Positions 15,388 to 21,776 of a DNA stretch of 21,785 nt are shown here, piece after piece. A program made the translations under genes and the position numbers. The notes beneath the pieces were generated by a model. It saw nothing but the letters and a program-made list of their open reading frames with translations, ran no database searches and was not told the DNA's origin. The DNA is taken from assembly GCA_900547285.1 (NCBI GenBank), contig URGF01000021.1:1-21785 (forward strand). Direction: 5' to 3'. Origin of the DNA: an uncultured Collinsella sp. (GTDB taxonomy: Bacteria; Actinomycetota; Coriobacteriia; Coriobacteriales; Coriobacteriaceae). The first letter of the stretch is position 1; the number at the start of each line of letters is the position of its first letter.

Positions 15388-15495
15388 TACAATCCACCCT
15401 TTCACACCGTGGCGGCACCCTTTGCCGCCGCCTTCGGAGATTGGCTCGGGGACTTTGCCCCTTTTGCTGATTTGTACAATACGCTATTTGGCTAG

Positions 15496-15507
15496 TTGTT
15501 TGAACAA
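15496..15507. promoter_or_regulatory. Candidate TreR-like operator, ABC importer promoter, site 1
   Basis: TTGTTTGAACAA, one mismatch from TTGTTTAAACAA. On the minus strand it overlaps a weak -35 candidate (TTCAAA) that lies 17 bp from a possible -10 (TATTGT). It is 109 bp upstream of the lipoprotein start. Confidence 0.55.
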
Positions 15508-15570
15508 GTATTACTAGAGCGGTAGAAAAACTTCGGTGAACGGTAATTTCAACTTGATACTTGACAAGTT

Positions 15571-15582
15571 TTGTATAAACAA
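15571..15582. promoter_or_regulatory. Candidate TreR-like operator, ABC importer promoter, site 2
   Basis: TTGTATAAACAA, one mismatch from TTGTTTAAACAA and one from the known Bacillus subtilis TreR site TTGTATATACAA. Its centre is 75 bp from that of site 1, suitable for looping. Just beside it is a separate dyad, ACTTGACAAGT (15559-15569). Confidence 0.55.
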
Positions 15583-15603
15583 TTATTTGTTATCTAATGC
15601 AGA

Positions 15604-15652
15604 GAAAACGCCCGGTCAAGCCGATGCATCGTCGGTTTGACCGGGCGTTTTC
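15604..15652 (-). terminator. Terminator of the GntR-family gene
   Basis: 21-bp stem (604-624 with 632-652, one G-T pair), loop of 7, flanked by A-runs and T-runs on both sides. It could therefore stop transcription in either direction; its natural role is to end the regulator transcript before the ABC importer promoter. Confidence 0.9.
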
Positions 15653-15693
15653 GCTTTGATGGCATGAGTCTCGTCAGGCTGCGAGCTAGCCGG

Positions 15694-16413
15694 CTATCGC
15701 TTGGAGTTGACGCGGTAGTGGAAGATCTCGGGATGCGTGCGGGCATGCGTGACCTCGAACAAGATGCCGTCCGAGGTGTACGACTGGCTCTCCATAACGG
15801 CGACGCAATTGTACTTGCCAAGGTCCAAGTAGCTGCAGTCCTCATCGTTGGCGAGCTCGACACTCACCGTACGACGGCTCGCCATCACCTTGACGCCGCG
15901 TTTGTGCTCCAGATAGTCGTAAATTGATTTTGCGGCGATCTCGGGCGTCAGGCCCTTGGCGATCGACTCCAAAAAGTAACCATGGTCTACTTGGCGTGCA
16001 TTGCCGTTAAGGCTTCGGACACGCACCACGCGAATCAACTCCTCGCCCACCTTAAAGCCCAGGCGACGAGAGAGTTGCTCAGTGCAAATCAAATGTTCAA
16101 AAGACTTGACCTCGGTCGATGCGACGGCATTGTTGCGCTTTGCAAATTCGCCAAACGACTCGACTTCCTCGAGCGCGCCCAGCATGTCGGTTTCGCCCTT
16201 GAGCCAAATAACGCGCACGCCCTTGCCGTGTATGGGCTGCACAAACATCTCGTCTGCCAGCATGCTCAAAGCGCGGCGGACGGTATTGCGCGTGCAGCCA
16301 AATTCCGCGGTCAGCTCGGCTTCGGTTGGCAGCATCTCCTGAAACGCATAGGTCCCGTTAATGATGCGCGAACGGATCTCGCGGTAGATTCCTTCGTAAA
16401 TCGCTTTTGGCAT
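15694..16413 (-). CDS. GntR-family (HutC/TreR-like) transcriptional regulator with UTRA domain
   Basis: 239 residues, close to the 238 of Bacillus TreR. Residues about 1-70 are a winged helix (IYREIRSRIINGTYAFQEML, then LPTEAELTAEFGCTRNTVRRAL and the wing GKGVRV); residues about 85-235 are a UTRA ligand domain with SFGEFAKR, the KSIYDYLEHKRGVKV stretch, a DLGKYNCVAVMESQSY segment and an FEVTHARTHPE tail that track TreR. UTRA domains in this branch bind sugar phosphates such as trehalose-6-phosphate. The ATG at 16413 has GAGGTG upstream. It diverges from the EIICB-HAD gene and lies next to the ABC importer; TTGTTTAAAC-type sites in all these promoters point to it as their repressor. Its true effector may be another phosphorylated alpha-glucoside. 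Confidence 0.93.
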   Translation of the reverse strand: MPKAIYEGIYREIRSRIINGTYAFQEMLPTEAELTAEFGCTRNTVRRALSMLADEMFVQPIHGKGVRVIWLKGETDMLGALEEVESFGEFAKRNNAVASTEVKSFEHLICTEQLSRRLGFKVGEELIRVVRVRSLNGNARQVDHGYFLESIAKGLTPEIAAKSIYDYLEHKRGVKVMASRRTVSVELANDEDCSYLDLGKYNCVAVMESQSYTSDGILFEVTHARTHPEIFHYRVNSKR

Positions 16414-16446
16414 TGTTTCACCTCTGCATCTTCTTGCTGGCTAGGC

Positions 16447-16452
16447 ACGATA
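16447..16452 (-). promoter_or_regulatory. Candidate extended -10 of the GntR gene
   Basis: Minus strand TGCTATCGT, an extended -10. At 16-17 bp upstream is TTTAAA/GTTTAA, which is part of the GTTTAAAC palindrome, so the regulator's own -35 would be covered by the operator. This fits autoregulation. Confidence 0.4.
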
Positions 16453-16465
16453 GCATTTCTTAAAG

Positions 16466-16477
16466 TTGTTTAAACCG
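16466..16477. promoter_or_regulatory. Candidate TreR-like operator at the GntR gene
   Basis: TTGTTTAAACCG with the perfect GTTTAAAC core. It overlaps an adjoining perfect 13-bp dyad ACCGATTATCGGT (16474-16486), which may be a second protein's site or an extension of this one. Confidence 0.55.
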
Positions 16478-16574
16478 ATTATCGGTAAAGCGACAATATT
16501 TAACCGTTGGCGGCTCCTGTCGTGCCCAAATCGGTTTCGCTCAAAACTGCCGGCACGGCAATCGTCCAGTCCTC

Positions 16575-16580
16575 TACAAT
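16575..16580 (+). promoter_or_regulatory. Candidate -10 of the EIICB-HAD gene
   Basis: TACAAT, 60 bases upstream of the start. No clear -35 is present. The GTTTAAAC palindrome begins ten bases downstream, over the expected transcription start. Confidence 0.4.
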
Positions 16581-16587
16581 GAATCCA

Positions 16588-16599
16588 TTGTTTAAACGT
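16588..16599. promoter_or_regulatory. Candidate TreR-like operator at the EIICB-HAD gene
   Basis: TTGTTTAAACGT, with the perfect GTTTAAAC core, at the likely +1 of the PTS promoter, the classical position for repression. Confidence 0.55.
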
Positions 16600-16640
16600 T
16601 TCACCACGCGCAACGCACCTCGATATTCGGGAGGCAGAAC

Positions 16641-19091
16641 ATGCTGCAGAAAATCCAACGTTTTGGCGGGGCAATGTTCGCGCCCGCCATGCTGTTTTCC
16701 ATATCGGGCCTTATGGTCGGCATCTCCGCTCTCGCAACAACCGCGGACATCGTCGGCGACCTCGCCGTATACGGAACCCCTTGGTACGTTTTCTGGGCTA
16801 TCATCCAGCGCGGCTCGTGGACGGTCTTTAAACGCCTTCCGCTCCTGTTTGCCGTAGCGCTGCCCATCGGCCTTGCCCGAAAGCAGCCGGCTCGTTGCTG
16901 CCTCGAGGCACTCGTCGCCTATTTTGCCTACTGCTTCTTTTTGAGCGAGATCATTAAGCTGAGCGGAGACAACCTTGGGCTTAAGTACCCGTCATCTTTG
17001 ACCCCCGCCAACGGTATCACCGTCATCGACGGCATCAAGACGCTCGACACCGGCATTATCGGCCCGCTGGTGGTATCGGCAACCGTCGTCGCCATCCATG
17101 ACCGCTTCTACGATGCCAAGGTTCCCGATTGGCTCGGCACCTTCTCGGGCTCCTCGCTGGTCTACCTCATCAGCTTTTTTGCCGTGTTTGCCCTTGCCGC
17201 TATCTCGGCCGCCATCGTGCCCTCCGTATACGCAATGACCGAAACGCTGCGCCATGCACTTACGAGCGTCGGCCCCTTTGGCGTGGGCATCTTTGTGTTT
17301 TTGGAGCGAGCGCTCGAGCCCATGGGGCTGCACCACCTGCTCTACATGCCGATCTACTACGACAACCTGGTCATTAACGACGGCATCTACGCCACGTGGA
17401 GCAGCTTGCTCCCCATCCTCTCCCATAGCACGCGCCCCCTTAATGAACTTGCGCCGTGGGCCGGTTTTACCGCCACCGGCTGGGTCAAGCTCTTTGGCCT
17501 TCCCGCCATCGCAGCCACGTTCTACTCCACCGCAAAACCAGAACGCCGCGCCGGCCTCAGGGTCATCCTTGTTCCCGCCATCATCGCCTCGGTGGTTTGC
17601 GGCGTTACCGAGCCACTCGAGTTTCTCTTTATGTTCACCCACCCCGGGCTCTTTTTTCTCTACGCCGTCTTATCGTCTTGCCTTGCCACAACCATGAATC
17701 TCTTTGGCATCGTCGGCATCTTCTCGGGCGGCCTCATGGAGATGGCAGCCTTCAACTTTATTCCGCTCATGCGCACGCATGCCGGTGCCTATCTTTTGGC
17801 GCTCGGTATCGGCCTTGCCTTTAGCCTCATCTTTTTTGTTAGTTTTCGAGCACTCATCTTGATCTATGACCTTAAGACGCCGGGCCGCGAGGATCATGTC
17901 GCCAATCGCGCGGCAATCGATCGTTTAACGGAAAGCGGCTTTGCCAAAGAGCAATCTCCCAATGACGAGGTCAATAGTCGATCCGATCAAGATCACATCC
18001 TCGCTGAGCGGGTAATTCAGCTTTTAGGTGGTGTTGGCAATATCGTGGGCGCAACCAACTGTGCCACGCGCCTGCGCGTCGAGGTCGCAGACCCTTCCAT
18101 CGTTGCAGATAACGCGTCGTTTGTCGCGGTGGGCGCCAAGGGCCTCATCATTACGGGCAAGACCGCCCAGGTGATCATCGGCATCTCCGTTCCCCGCGTT
18201 AAAGAGCATTTTGACCAGATCATGGGCCTCGAGCCGGAATTTGTGCCCACCACCTCGGCCTCCCCTGCCGCCAGCGCAGCCCATAATCGCAGCGATATCT
18301 GTTTCTTCGATATCGACGGAACGCTCGCCTGGCAAGACCCTCGAGCGGCACAAGAGCTTCCCGAGAGCGAGCGTGACCTGTCCCCCTATCCCAACGAGGC
18401 GGTCTCGCAGGCCATCCGCGATTTCGTTGCAAATGGCAACATGGCCTTTATCTGCACAGGACGCACCCTCAGCTGCATCCACCCCAAACTTCTAGAGCTG
18501 CCCTGGACCGGCATCGTCTGTCTTGCGGGCGGTTACGCCGAGATCAACGGACACGCAATTCGCGATCTGTCGATGACGCCCAGCATGCTGCAGCGTCTTG
18601 CCCCCTACCTTGAGCAATCGGGCGAGGTCATCCGCTTTGAGGGCCTCAACGGCGTCGTGCGCATGAGTGCCGATGCCCCCGATGCCCCCGGATACGCGCG
18701 CACCCTGGGCGACGCAGTCACGCAGCTGCAACATTACAGTGTCTACAAGATCTTGATGTCTACATCACTCGCCAACCACATCGCTCAAGATAAGGCACTT
18801 GAGCCGCTGCTGTGCTTTAACGAGCTCGAACTCGAGGTAACCGAAATCTCGCCCCGCGAATGCACGAAGCGCGGGGGCATCCAGTCTGTACTCGACGCCC
18901 TCGATCCCCACCACGGAACCGTATACGGCATCGGCGACGCCAGCAATGACGTCTCGCTGATGAACGCCGTCGATGTCGGTATCGCCATGGGCAATGCGCC
19001 GGACTATCTCAAGGATAAGGCCGATTACGTGACCGACACCGTCGATCACGACGGTGTCGTTGCGGCGCTCGAGCATTTTGGGCTGATTTAG
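16641..19091 (+). CDS. Alpha-glucoside-type PTS EIICB fused to a HAD (Cof-type) phosphatase
   Basis: 816 residues in one uninterrupted frame. Residues 1 to about 415 are an EIIC sugar channel of the GlvC/MalB/AglA alpha-glucoside branch: IQRFGGAMFAPAMLF at the start, IKTLDTGIIG at 132-141, GLHHLLYMP near 229-237, GVTEPLEFLF at 321-330 and LKTPGRE at 411-417. Residues about 452-528 are EIIB with the phospho-accepting Cys474 in NCATRLRV. An Ala/Ser/Pro linker (529-550) leads to a HAD domain (551-816): DIDGT with Asp557/Asp559, motif II TGRT (Thr606), Lys743, and GDASND at 765-770, with a Cof-type cap. There is no EIIA domain, so a separate EIIA must supply phosphate. GGGAGG precedes the ATG. 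Relatives of this branch usually work with a 6-phospho-alpha-glucosidase, absent here; the HAD part may instead remove the phosphate after import. The substrate (maltose, trehalose or a similar sugar) is inferred. Confidence 0.93.
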   Translation: MLQKIQRFGGAMFAPAMLFSISGLMVGISALATTADIVGDLAVYGTPWYVFWAIIQRGSWTVFKRLPLLFAVALPIGLARKQPARCCLEALVAYFAYCFFLSEIIKLSGDNLGLKYPSSLTPANGITVIDGIKTLDTGIIGPLVVSATVVAIHDRFYDAKVPDWLGTFSGSSLVYLISFFAVFALAAISAAIVPSVYAMTETLRHALTSVGPFGVGIFVFLERALEPMGLHHLLYMPIYYDNLVINDGIYATWSSLLPILSHSTRPLNELAPWAGFTATGWVKLFGLPAIAATFYSTAKPERRAGLRVILVPAIIASVVCGVTEPLEFLFMFTHPGLFFLYAVLSSCLATTMNLFGIVGIFSGGLMEMAAFNFIPLMRTHAGAYLLALGIGLAFSLIFFVSFRALILIYDLKTPGREDHVANRAAIDRLTESGFAKEQSPNDEVNSRSDQDHILAERVIQLLGGVGNIVGATNCATRLRVEVADPSIVADNASFVAVGAKGLIITGKTAQVIIGISVPRVKEHFDQIMGLEPEFVPTTSASPAASAAHNRSDICFFDIDGTLAWQDPRAAQELPESERDLSPYPNEAVSQAIRDFVANGNMAFICTGRTLSCIHPKLLELPWTGIVCLAGGYAEINGHAIRDLSMTPSMLQRLAPYLEQSGEVIRFEGLNGVVRMSADAPDAPGYARTLGDAVTQLQHYSVYKILMSTSLANHIAQDKALEPLLCFNELELEVTEISPRECTKRGGIQSVLDALDPHHGTVYGIGDASNDVSLMNAVDVGIAMGNAPDYLKDKADYVTDTVDHDGVVAALEHFGLI

Positions 19092-19160
19092 GCGCGCTCC
19101 ATCAAACGCACGCCCGTTGTCCCAAATCGCCAAAACTGCCGCGCCAAACGCCCTAATGTG

Positions 19161-19183
19161 GCAATATGTTGTCTGCATATTGC
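19161..19183. promoter_or_regulatory. Perfect dyad upstream of the polyprenyl synthase
   Basis: GCAATATG and CATATTGC form perfect 8-bp arms around a 7-base spacer. It overlaps an in-frame ATG at 19166 and so argues that translation begins further downstream. It could be an operator; no regulator is identified. Confidence 0.5.
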
Positions 19184-19204
19184 ATCAACGCAACCTCAGA
19201 AAGA

Positions 19205-20230
19205 ATGCGAGAACCCGTGTCCAGTCCGTTTACCAGCTTTTTAGCCCAGCACTTTGACCAGATTAACGACTATCTGGCCACGTTCTTTGACGGACAGGCG
19301 ACCTCTGCCGATATCGAGCGCTACCTGTATGCGCCGCTCTCGGCTTTTACGGCCAACGCCGGCAAGCGCCACCGCCCGCTTATCTGCATGCTCGCCGCAA
19401 CCGCAGTGGGCGGTAGCTTTGAGAGCGCCCGCAGCGCCGCGGCAGCCATCGAGCATTTCCAGTCGGGCGCGCTGATCCACGACGACATCGCCGACAACGG
19501 ACAGCTTCGTCGAGGCAAGCCCTGCATGCACCTTACCGAGGGCACGGGCCTTGCCATCAATTGTGGCGACCTGGCGCTCACCATGGTCACCAAGACGGTT
19601 CTCGACGACCCTACGCTGGAGTCCGACGTGAAGCTGCGCGTGCTCCACGAGCTTACCGAGATGATCGTCCGCACCATCGAGGGTCAAGCACTCGACCTGG
19701 GTTGGGTCCGCGACGGGCGCTTTGATATCTCGGTTGATGACTACCTGGACATGGCGACGCACAAGACCGCGTTTTACAGCGGAGCCACGCCGCTTGCCGC
19801 CGGAGCCATTATCGGCGGCGGCAACGATGAGCAAATCGAAGCGCTGCGCGCCTTTGGCCTGCACACGGGCCTTGCCTTTCAGATTCAGGACGACCTGCTC
19901 AACCTTGTCGGCACTAAGGAAGCCGCCAACAAGGACTTCCGCACCGACATCACCGAGGGCAAGCGCACGCTTGTCGCCGTACACGCCCTCTCTGATGAGC
20001 GCCACCACGGCGAGGTCGAGGCGATTCTTTCCTCAGGCACCGATAATCCCGCGCAGCTCGCACGCGCCGTGGAGATCTTCCAGGAGACCGGCTCCATCGA
20101 CTACGCCCACACTTACGCGCTCGACCTGACCGCTAAGGCCAAAGCGGCCATCGAGAACGTTGAGCTTGATCCGCACGCACGCGAGCTGTTCCTCTCCATG
20201 GCAGATTTCTTTGTGGAGCGCCTTAACTAA
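19205..20230 (+). CDS. Polyprenyl (isoprenoid) diphosphate synthase, trans type
   Basis: 341-residue enzyme that condenses isopentenyl diphosphate units onto an allylic diphosphate in the cytosol. Motifs: IPP-binding AGKRHRP at 52-58, first Asp-rich motif DDIAD at 93-97, GEGQALDLGW-like loop at 159-167, the KT pair in HKTAFYSG, and second Asp-rich motif DDLLN at 229-233 followed by FRTDITEGKRT. The first motif lacks the two-residue insertion of bacterial farnesyl synthases, and small residues (Gly, Ala) at -5/-4 before it suggest a long-chain or geranylgeranyl product rather than farnesyl. The second motif ends in Asn instead of the common Asp. Start is uncertain: ATG 19205 (poor ribosome site), GTG 19218, or ATG 19166, which lies in a dyad. 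It is 113 bp after the PTS gene with no clear terminator between. Confidence 0.9.
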   Translation: MREPVSSPFTSFLAQHFDQINDYLATFFDGQATSADIERYLYAPLSAFTANAGKRHRPLICMLAATAVGGSFESARSAAAAIEHFQSGALIHDDIADNGQLRRGKPCMHLTEGTGLAINCGDLALTMVTKTVLDDPTLESDVKLRVLHELTEMIVRTIEGQALDLGWVRDGRFDISVDDYLDMATHKTAFYSGATPLAAGAIIGGGNDEQIEALRAFGLHTGLAFQIQDDLLNLVGTKEAANKDFRTDITEGKRTLVAVHALSDERHHGEVEAILSSGTDNPAQLARAVEIFQETGSIDYAHTYALDLTAKAKAAIENVELDPHARELFLSMADFFVERLN

Positions 20231-20275
20231 CGGGGGTTATAAAACCTGTCAGCAGCGTATTTAGGCACAACTTGC

Positions 20276-20281
20276 TACACT
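20276..20281 (+). promoter_or_regulatory. Candidate extended -10 of the peptidoglycan-binding gene
   Basis: TGCTACACT, an extended -10 in the 138-bp gap after the polyprenyl synthase gene. No good -35 is seen. Confidence 0.3.
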
Positions 20282-20368
20282 GTTGAGTGCATGTTTATGC
20301 ATCCCTTTGCGTTGTCTATCCGACAGACGCTCAAATAGTACGAATGGTACGCCGAAAGGGGTTCGTTC

Positions 20369-21274
20369 ATGGAACCTATTACAACGGGCATGCAAGGAGC
20401 AGCCGTCGAGGACGTGCAGTCTCGTCTCCTGCAGCTCGGCTACACGATTGATGCCGCCGAAGTCACCGACAAGTACTTTGGAGCCACCACTGAGCAGGCC
20501 GTCAGCACCTTCAGGCTCGACAGCGGCCTTGCTGCCGGTCATGCCGTCGATATCCCCTGCTGGAGCGCCCTTGTAGACGCTTCGTATAAGCTGGGCGACC
20601 GCACCCTCTATCTGCGCATGCCCAATTTCCATGGCGCCGATGTGCAGGCCCTGCAGCGCGCTCTCAACGTTTTGGGCTTTGCCTGTGGCGAAGACGACGG
20701 CTACTTTGGTCCGCATACCGAGGCCGCCCTGCAGCAGTTCCAGGAAAATGTCGGCCTGTTTGCCGACGGCATGGCCTTCCAGGACACCTACGCCTACATC
20801 AACCGCCTGCACCATGTGTGGGAGGGCAAGCCCTCGGTCACCGAAGCCGAGTCCCGTATCGGTTTTGCTCGCGCCGCCAACGTGCTCGAGCGCTTCCAGA
20901 TTGCCGTTATCGGCGAGGACCCCATCGCACGCAGCGTTGCGTCGCGCATGTGGAATATCGCCACGGCAACGACCGACAACAGCGGCATGATGCTCTGCGA
21001 CTCCGAGGTCCCAACCGACGTTGACCTGGTGCTCGAGATCGCAAGCGATGAGCTGCCCGCAGATGCAGCGCCGCGCGCCACGATCGCCCTCGCCGAGTGC
21101 CACAACCTGGCCCAGCGCATCCGCACTGCCAATGTCGCCGCGCAGCAGAAGCCGGCACGCATTCGCATTGAGCTCACGGGCATGACGCGCTACAACGGCA
21201 CCTTCACGGCCAGCGACGCGCAGACACTCGCCGTACGCCTGCTCGACGGCGTTTGCGATGCCCTCGCAGATTAG
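20369..21274 (+). CDS. Cytoplasmic peptidoglycan-binding-domain protein, possibly CwlM-like
   Basis: 301 residues without signal peptide or membrane segment. Two PG_binding_1 domains are visible: about 8-68 (VEDVQSRLLQLGY, KYFGATTEQAVSTFR) and about 89-144 (DVQALQRALNVLGF, GYFGPHTEAALQQFQ). The remaining 165-301 has the layout of a degenerate amidase_3 fold: IAVIGEDPIARSVASRM where active enzymes have DPGHGG, DVDLVLEIASD where they have a strand ending IHAN, and a terminal helix AQTLAVRLLDGVCDAL; the zinc-binding His and Glu residues are not there. Such architecture recalls mycobacterial CwlM, a cytoplasmic non-enzymatic regulator of MurA. The two binding domains are certain; the pseudo-amidase reading is inference. 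The ATG at 20369 follows GAAAGGGG. The upstream synthase gene and downstream tRNA do not clarify its role. Confidence 0.85.
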   Translation: MEPITTGMQGAAVEDVQSRLLQLGYTIDAAEVTDKYFGATTEQAVSTFRLDSGLAAGHAVDIPCWSALVDASYKLGDRTLYLRMPNFHGADVQALQRALNVLGFACGEDDGYFGPHTEAALQQFQENVGLFADGMAFQDTYAYINRLHHVWEGKPSVTEAESRIGFARAANVLERFQIAVIGEDPIARSVASRMWNIATATTDNSGMMLCDSEVPTDVDLVLEIASDELPADAAPRATIALAECHNLAQRIRTANVAAQQKPARIRIELTGMTRYNGTFTASDAQTLAVRLLDGVCDALAD

Positions 21275-21281
21275 GTAAACT
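21253..21281 (+). promoter_or_regulatory. Candidate promoter of tRNA-Gln
   Basis: TTGCGA (21253-21258), 17-bp spacer, TAAACT (21276-21281), ending 31 bases before the tRNA. It overlaps the 3' end of the preceding gene. A weak GTTGC/GCAAC stem (21288-21303) lies between. Confidence 0.3.
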
Positions 21282-21312
21282 AAACGAGTTGCTTTTGGGC
21301 AACACCATACAT

Positions 21313-21387
21313 TGGGACGTAGTTCAACGGTAGAACTCCGGTTTTTGGTGCCGGCTGTTGGGGGTTCGAATCCCTCCGTCCCAGCCA
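21313..21387 (+). tRNA. tRNA-Gln, anticodon UUG
   Basis: Cloverleaf folds by eye: acceptor TGGGACG/CGTCCCA, D-arm GTTC/GAAC, anticodon arm CCGGT-TTTTGGT-GCCGG with anticodon TTG, T-arm with loop TTCGAAT, discriminator G384 and an encoded CCA at 21385-21387. It decodes CAA/CAG. It is followed at once by a terminator. Confidence 0.95.
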
Positions 21388-21396
21388 TTAAAATTG

Positions 21397-21433
21397 AGCG
21401 CCCTGAGCCCATAACGGCCCAGGGCGCTTTCTT
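21397..21433 (+). terminator. Terminator after tRNA-Gln
   Basis: AGCGCCCTG/CAGGGCGCT 9-bp stem with an inner GCC/GGC extension, followed by TTCTT. It begins 10 bases after the tRNA CCA. Confidence 0.85.
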
Positions 21434-21442
21434 GTGGGCAAG

Positions 21443-21530
21443 CGGAGGGATTCGAACCCGCAAGGGTGCAGAGCTGAGGAAACGCGAAGGCGCCCCAAGC
21501 CCATTAGGACCAAGAGCGTCTTACATCTTG
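21443..21530 (-). other. tRNA-like remnant
   Basis: The first 17 bases (CGGAGGGATTCGAACCC) are the exact reverse complement of the tRNA-Gln T-arm region 21362-21378, and read on the minus strand they look like the T-arm and 3' side of a tRNA. No matching acceptor 5' half or clean anticodon arm can be built upstream, although a tRNA-like CCTAAT stretch occurs near 21512. It may be a decayed tRNA gene or an attachment-site relic. Confidence 0.35.
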
Positions 21531-21609
21531 AAATATCAGCCCAATTCCGAAAAGCGAGCCGCCTTCTACAACGTGCCGTGTGGCCCCGACGGGCCGGGCA
21601 TTAAGTTTG

Positions 21610-21642
21610 TCGCGAGTTCCGCACGAACAGGAGGCCACTTAA
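21610..21642 (+). repeat. Diverged second copy of the intergenic repeat core
   Basis: 33 bases match 3801-3833 with 3 mismatches (both begin TCGCGAGTTCCGCACG and end AGGCCACTTAA). The right half of the palindrome and the long terminal inverted repeats are missing; a GGCCC/GGGCC stem lies just to the left (21582-21595). Confidence 0.75.
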
Positions 21643-21660
21643 CCTCGATGTTTTGGACGT

Positions 21661-21776
21661 GACAGCGAGAGGGGCCCTGGTATGGCAAGGTGACGTGAAA
21701 CAAGGCGGCGCTGACCTTCTGGTCGCGCCGCCGAAGTTGAACGTCAGATTGCCGTGCCAGGGCCCCTCGCAGCGTC
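21661..21776. repeat. Large imperfect hairpin of about 115 nt
   Basis: Left arm 21661-21710 pairs with right arm 21726-21776 almost throughout: GACAGCGAG with the terminal CTCGCAGCGTC region, GGGGCCCTGG with CCAGGGCCCC, GGCAA with TTGCC, TGACGT with ACGTCA, GGCGGCG with CGCCGCC. A GACC/GGTC mini-stem caps it. Not coding. It may be a second palindromic repeat family, a structured RNA or a mobile-element end; the window stops 9 bases later. With the preceding elements it accounts for the gene-free 21388-21785. Confidence 0.75.

Noticed and set aside
14056..15495. 479-codon plus-strand open frame opposite the binding-protein gene
   Set aside because: High-G+C shadow frame; the minus-strand product has a signal peptide, lipobox and operon context.
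16641..19091. Gene fusion as an assembly or frameshift artefact
   Set aside because: One continuous frame with consistent codon bias through the linker; both domains are complete, and the HAD part has no start with a ribosome-binding site of its own.
21312..21662. Small coding gene over the tRNA-Gln region
   Set aside because: The open frame crosses the tRNA, its terminator and a repeat copy; no ribosome-binding site or recognisable domain.
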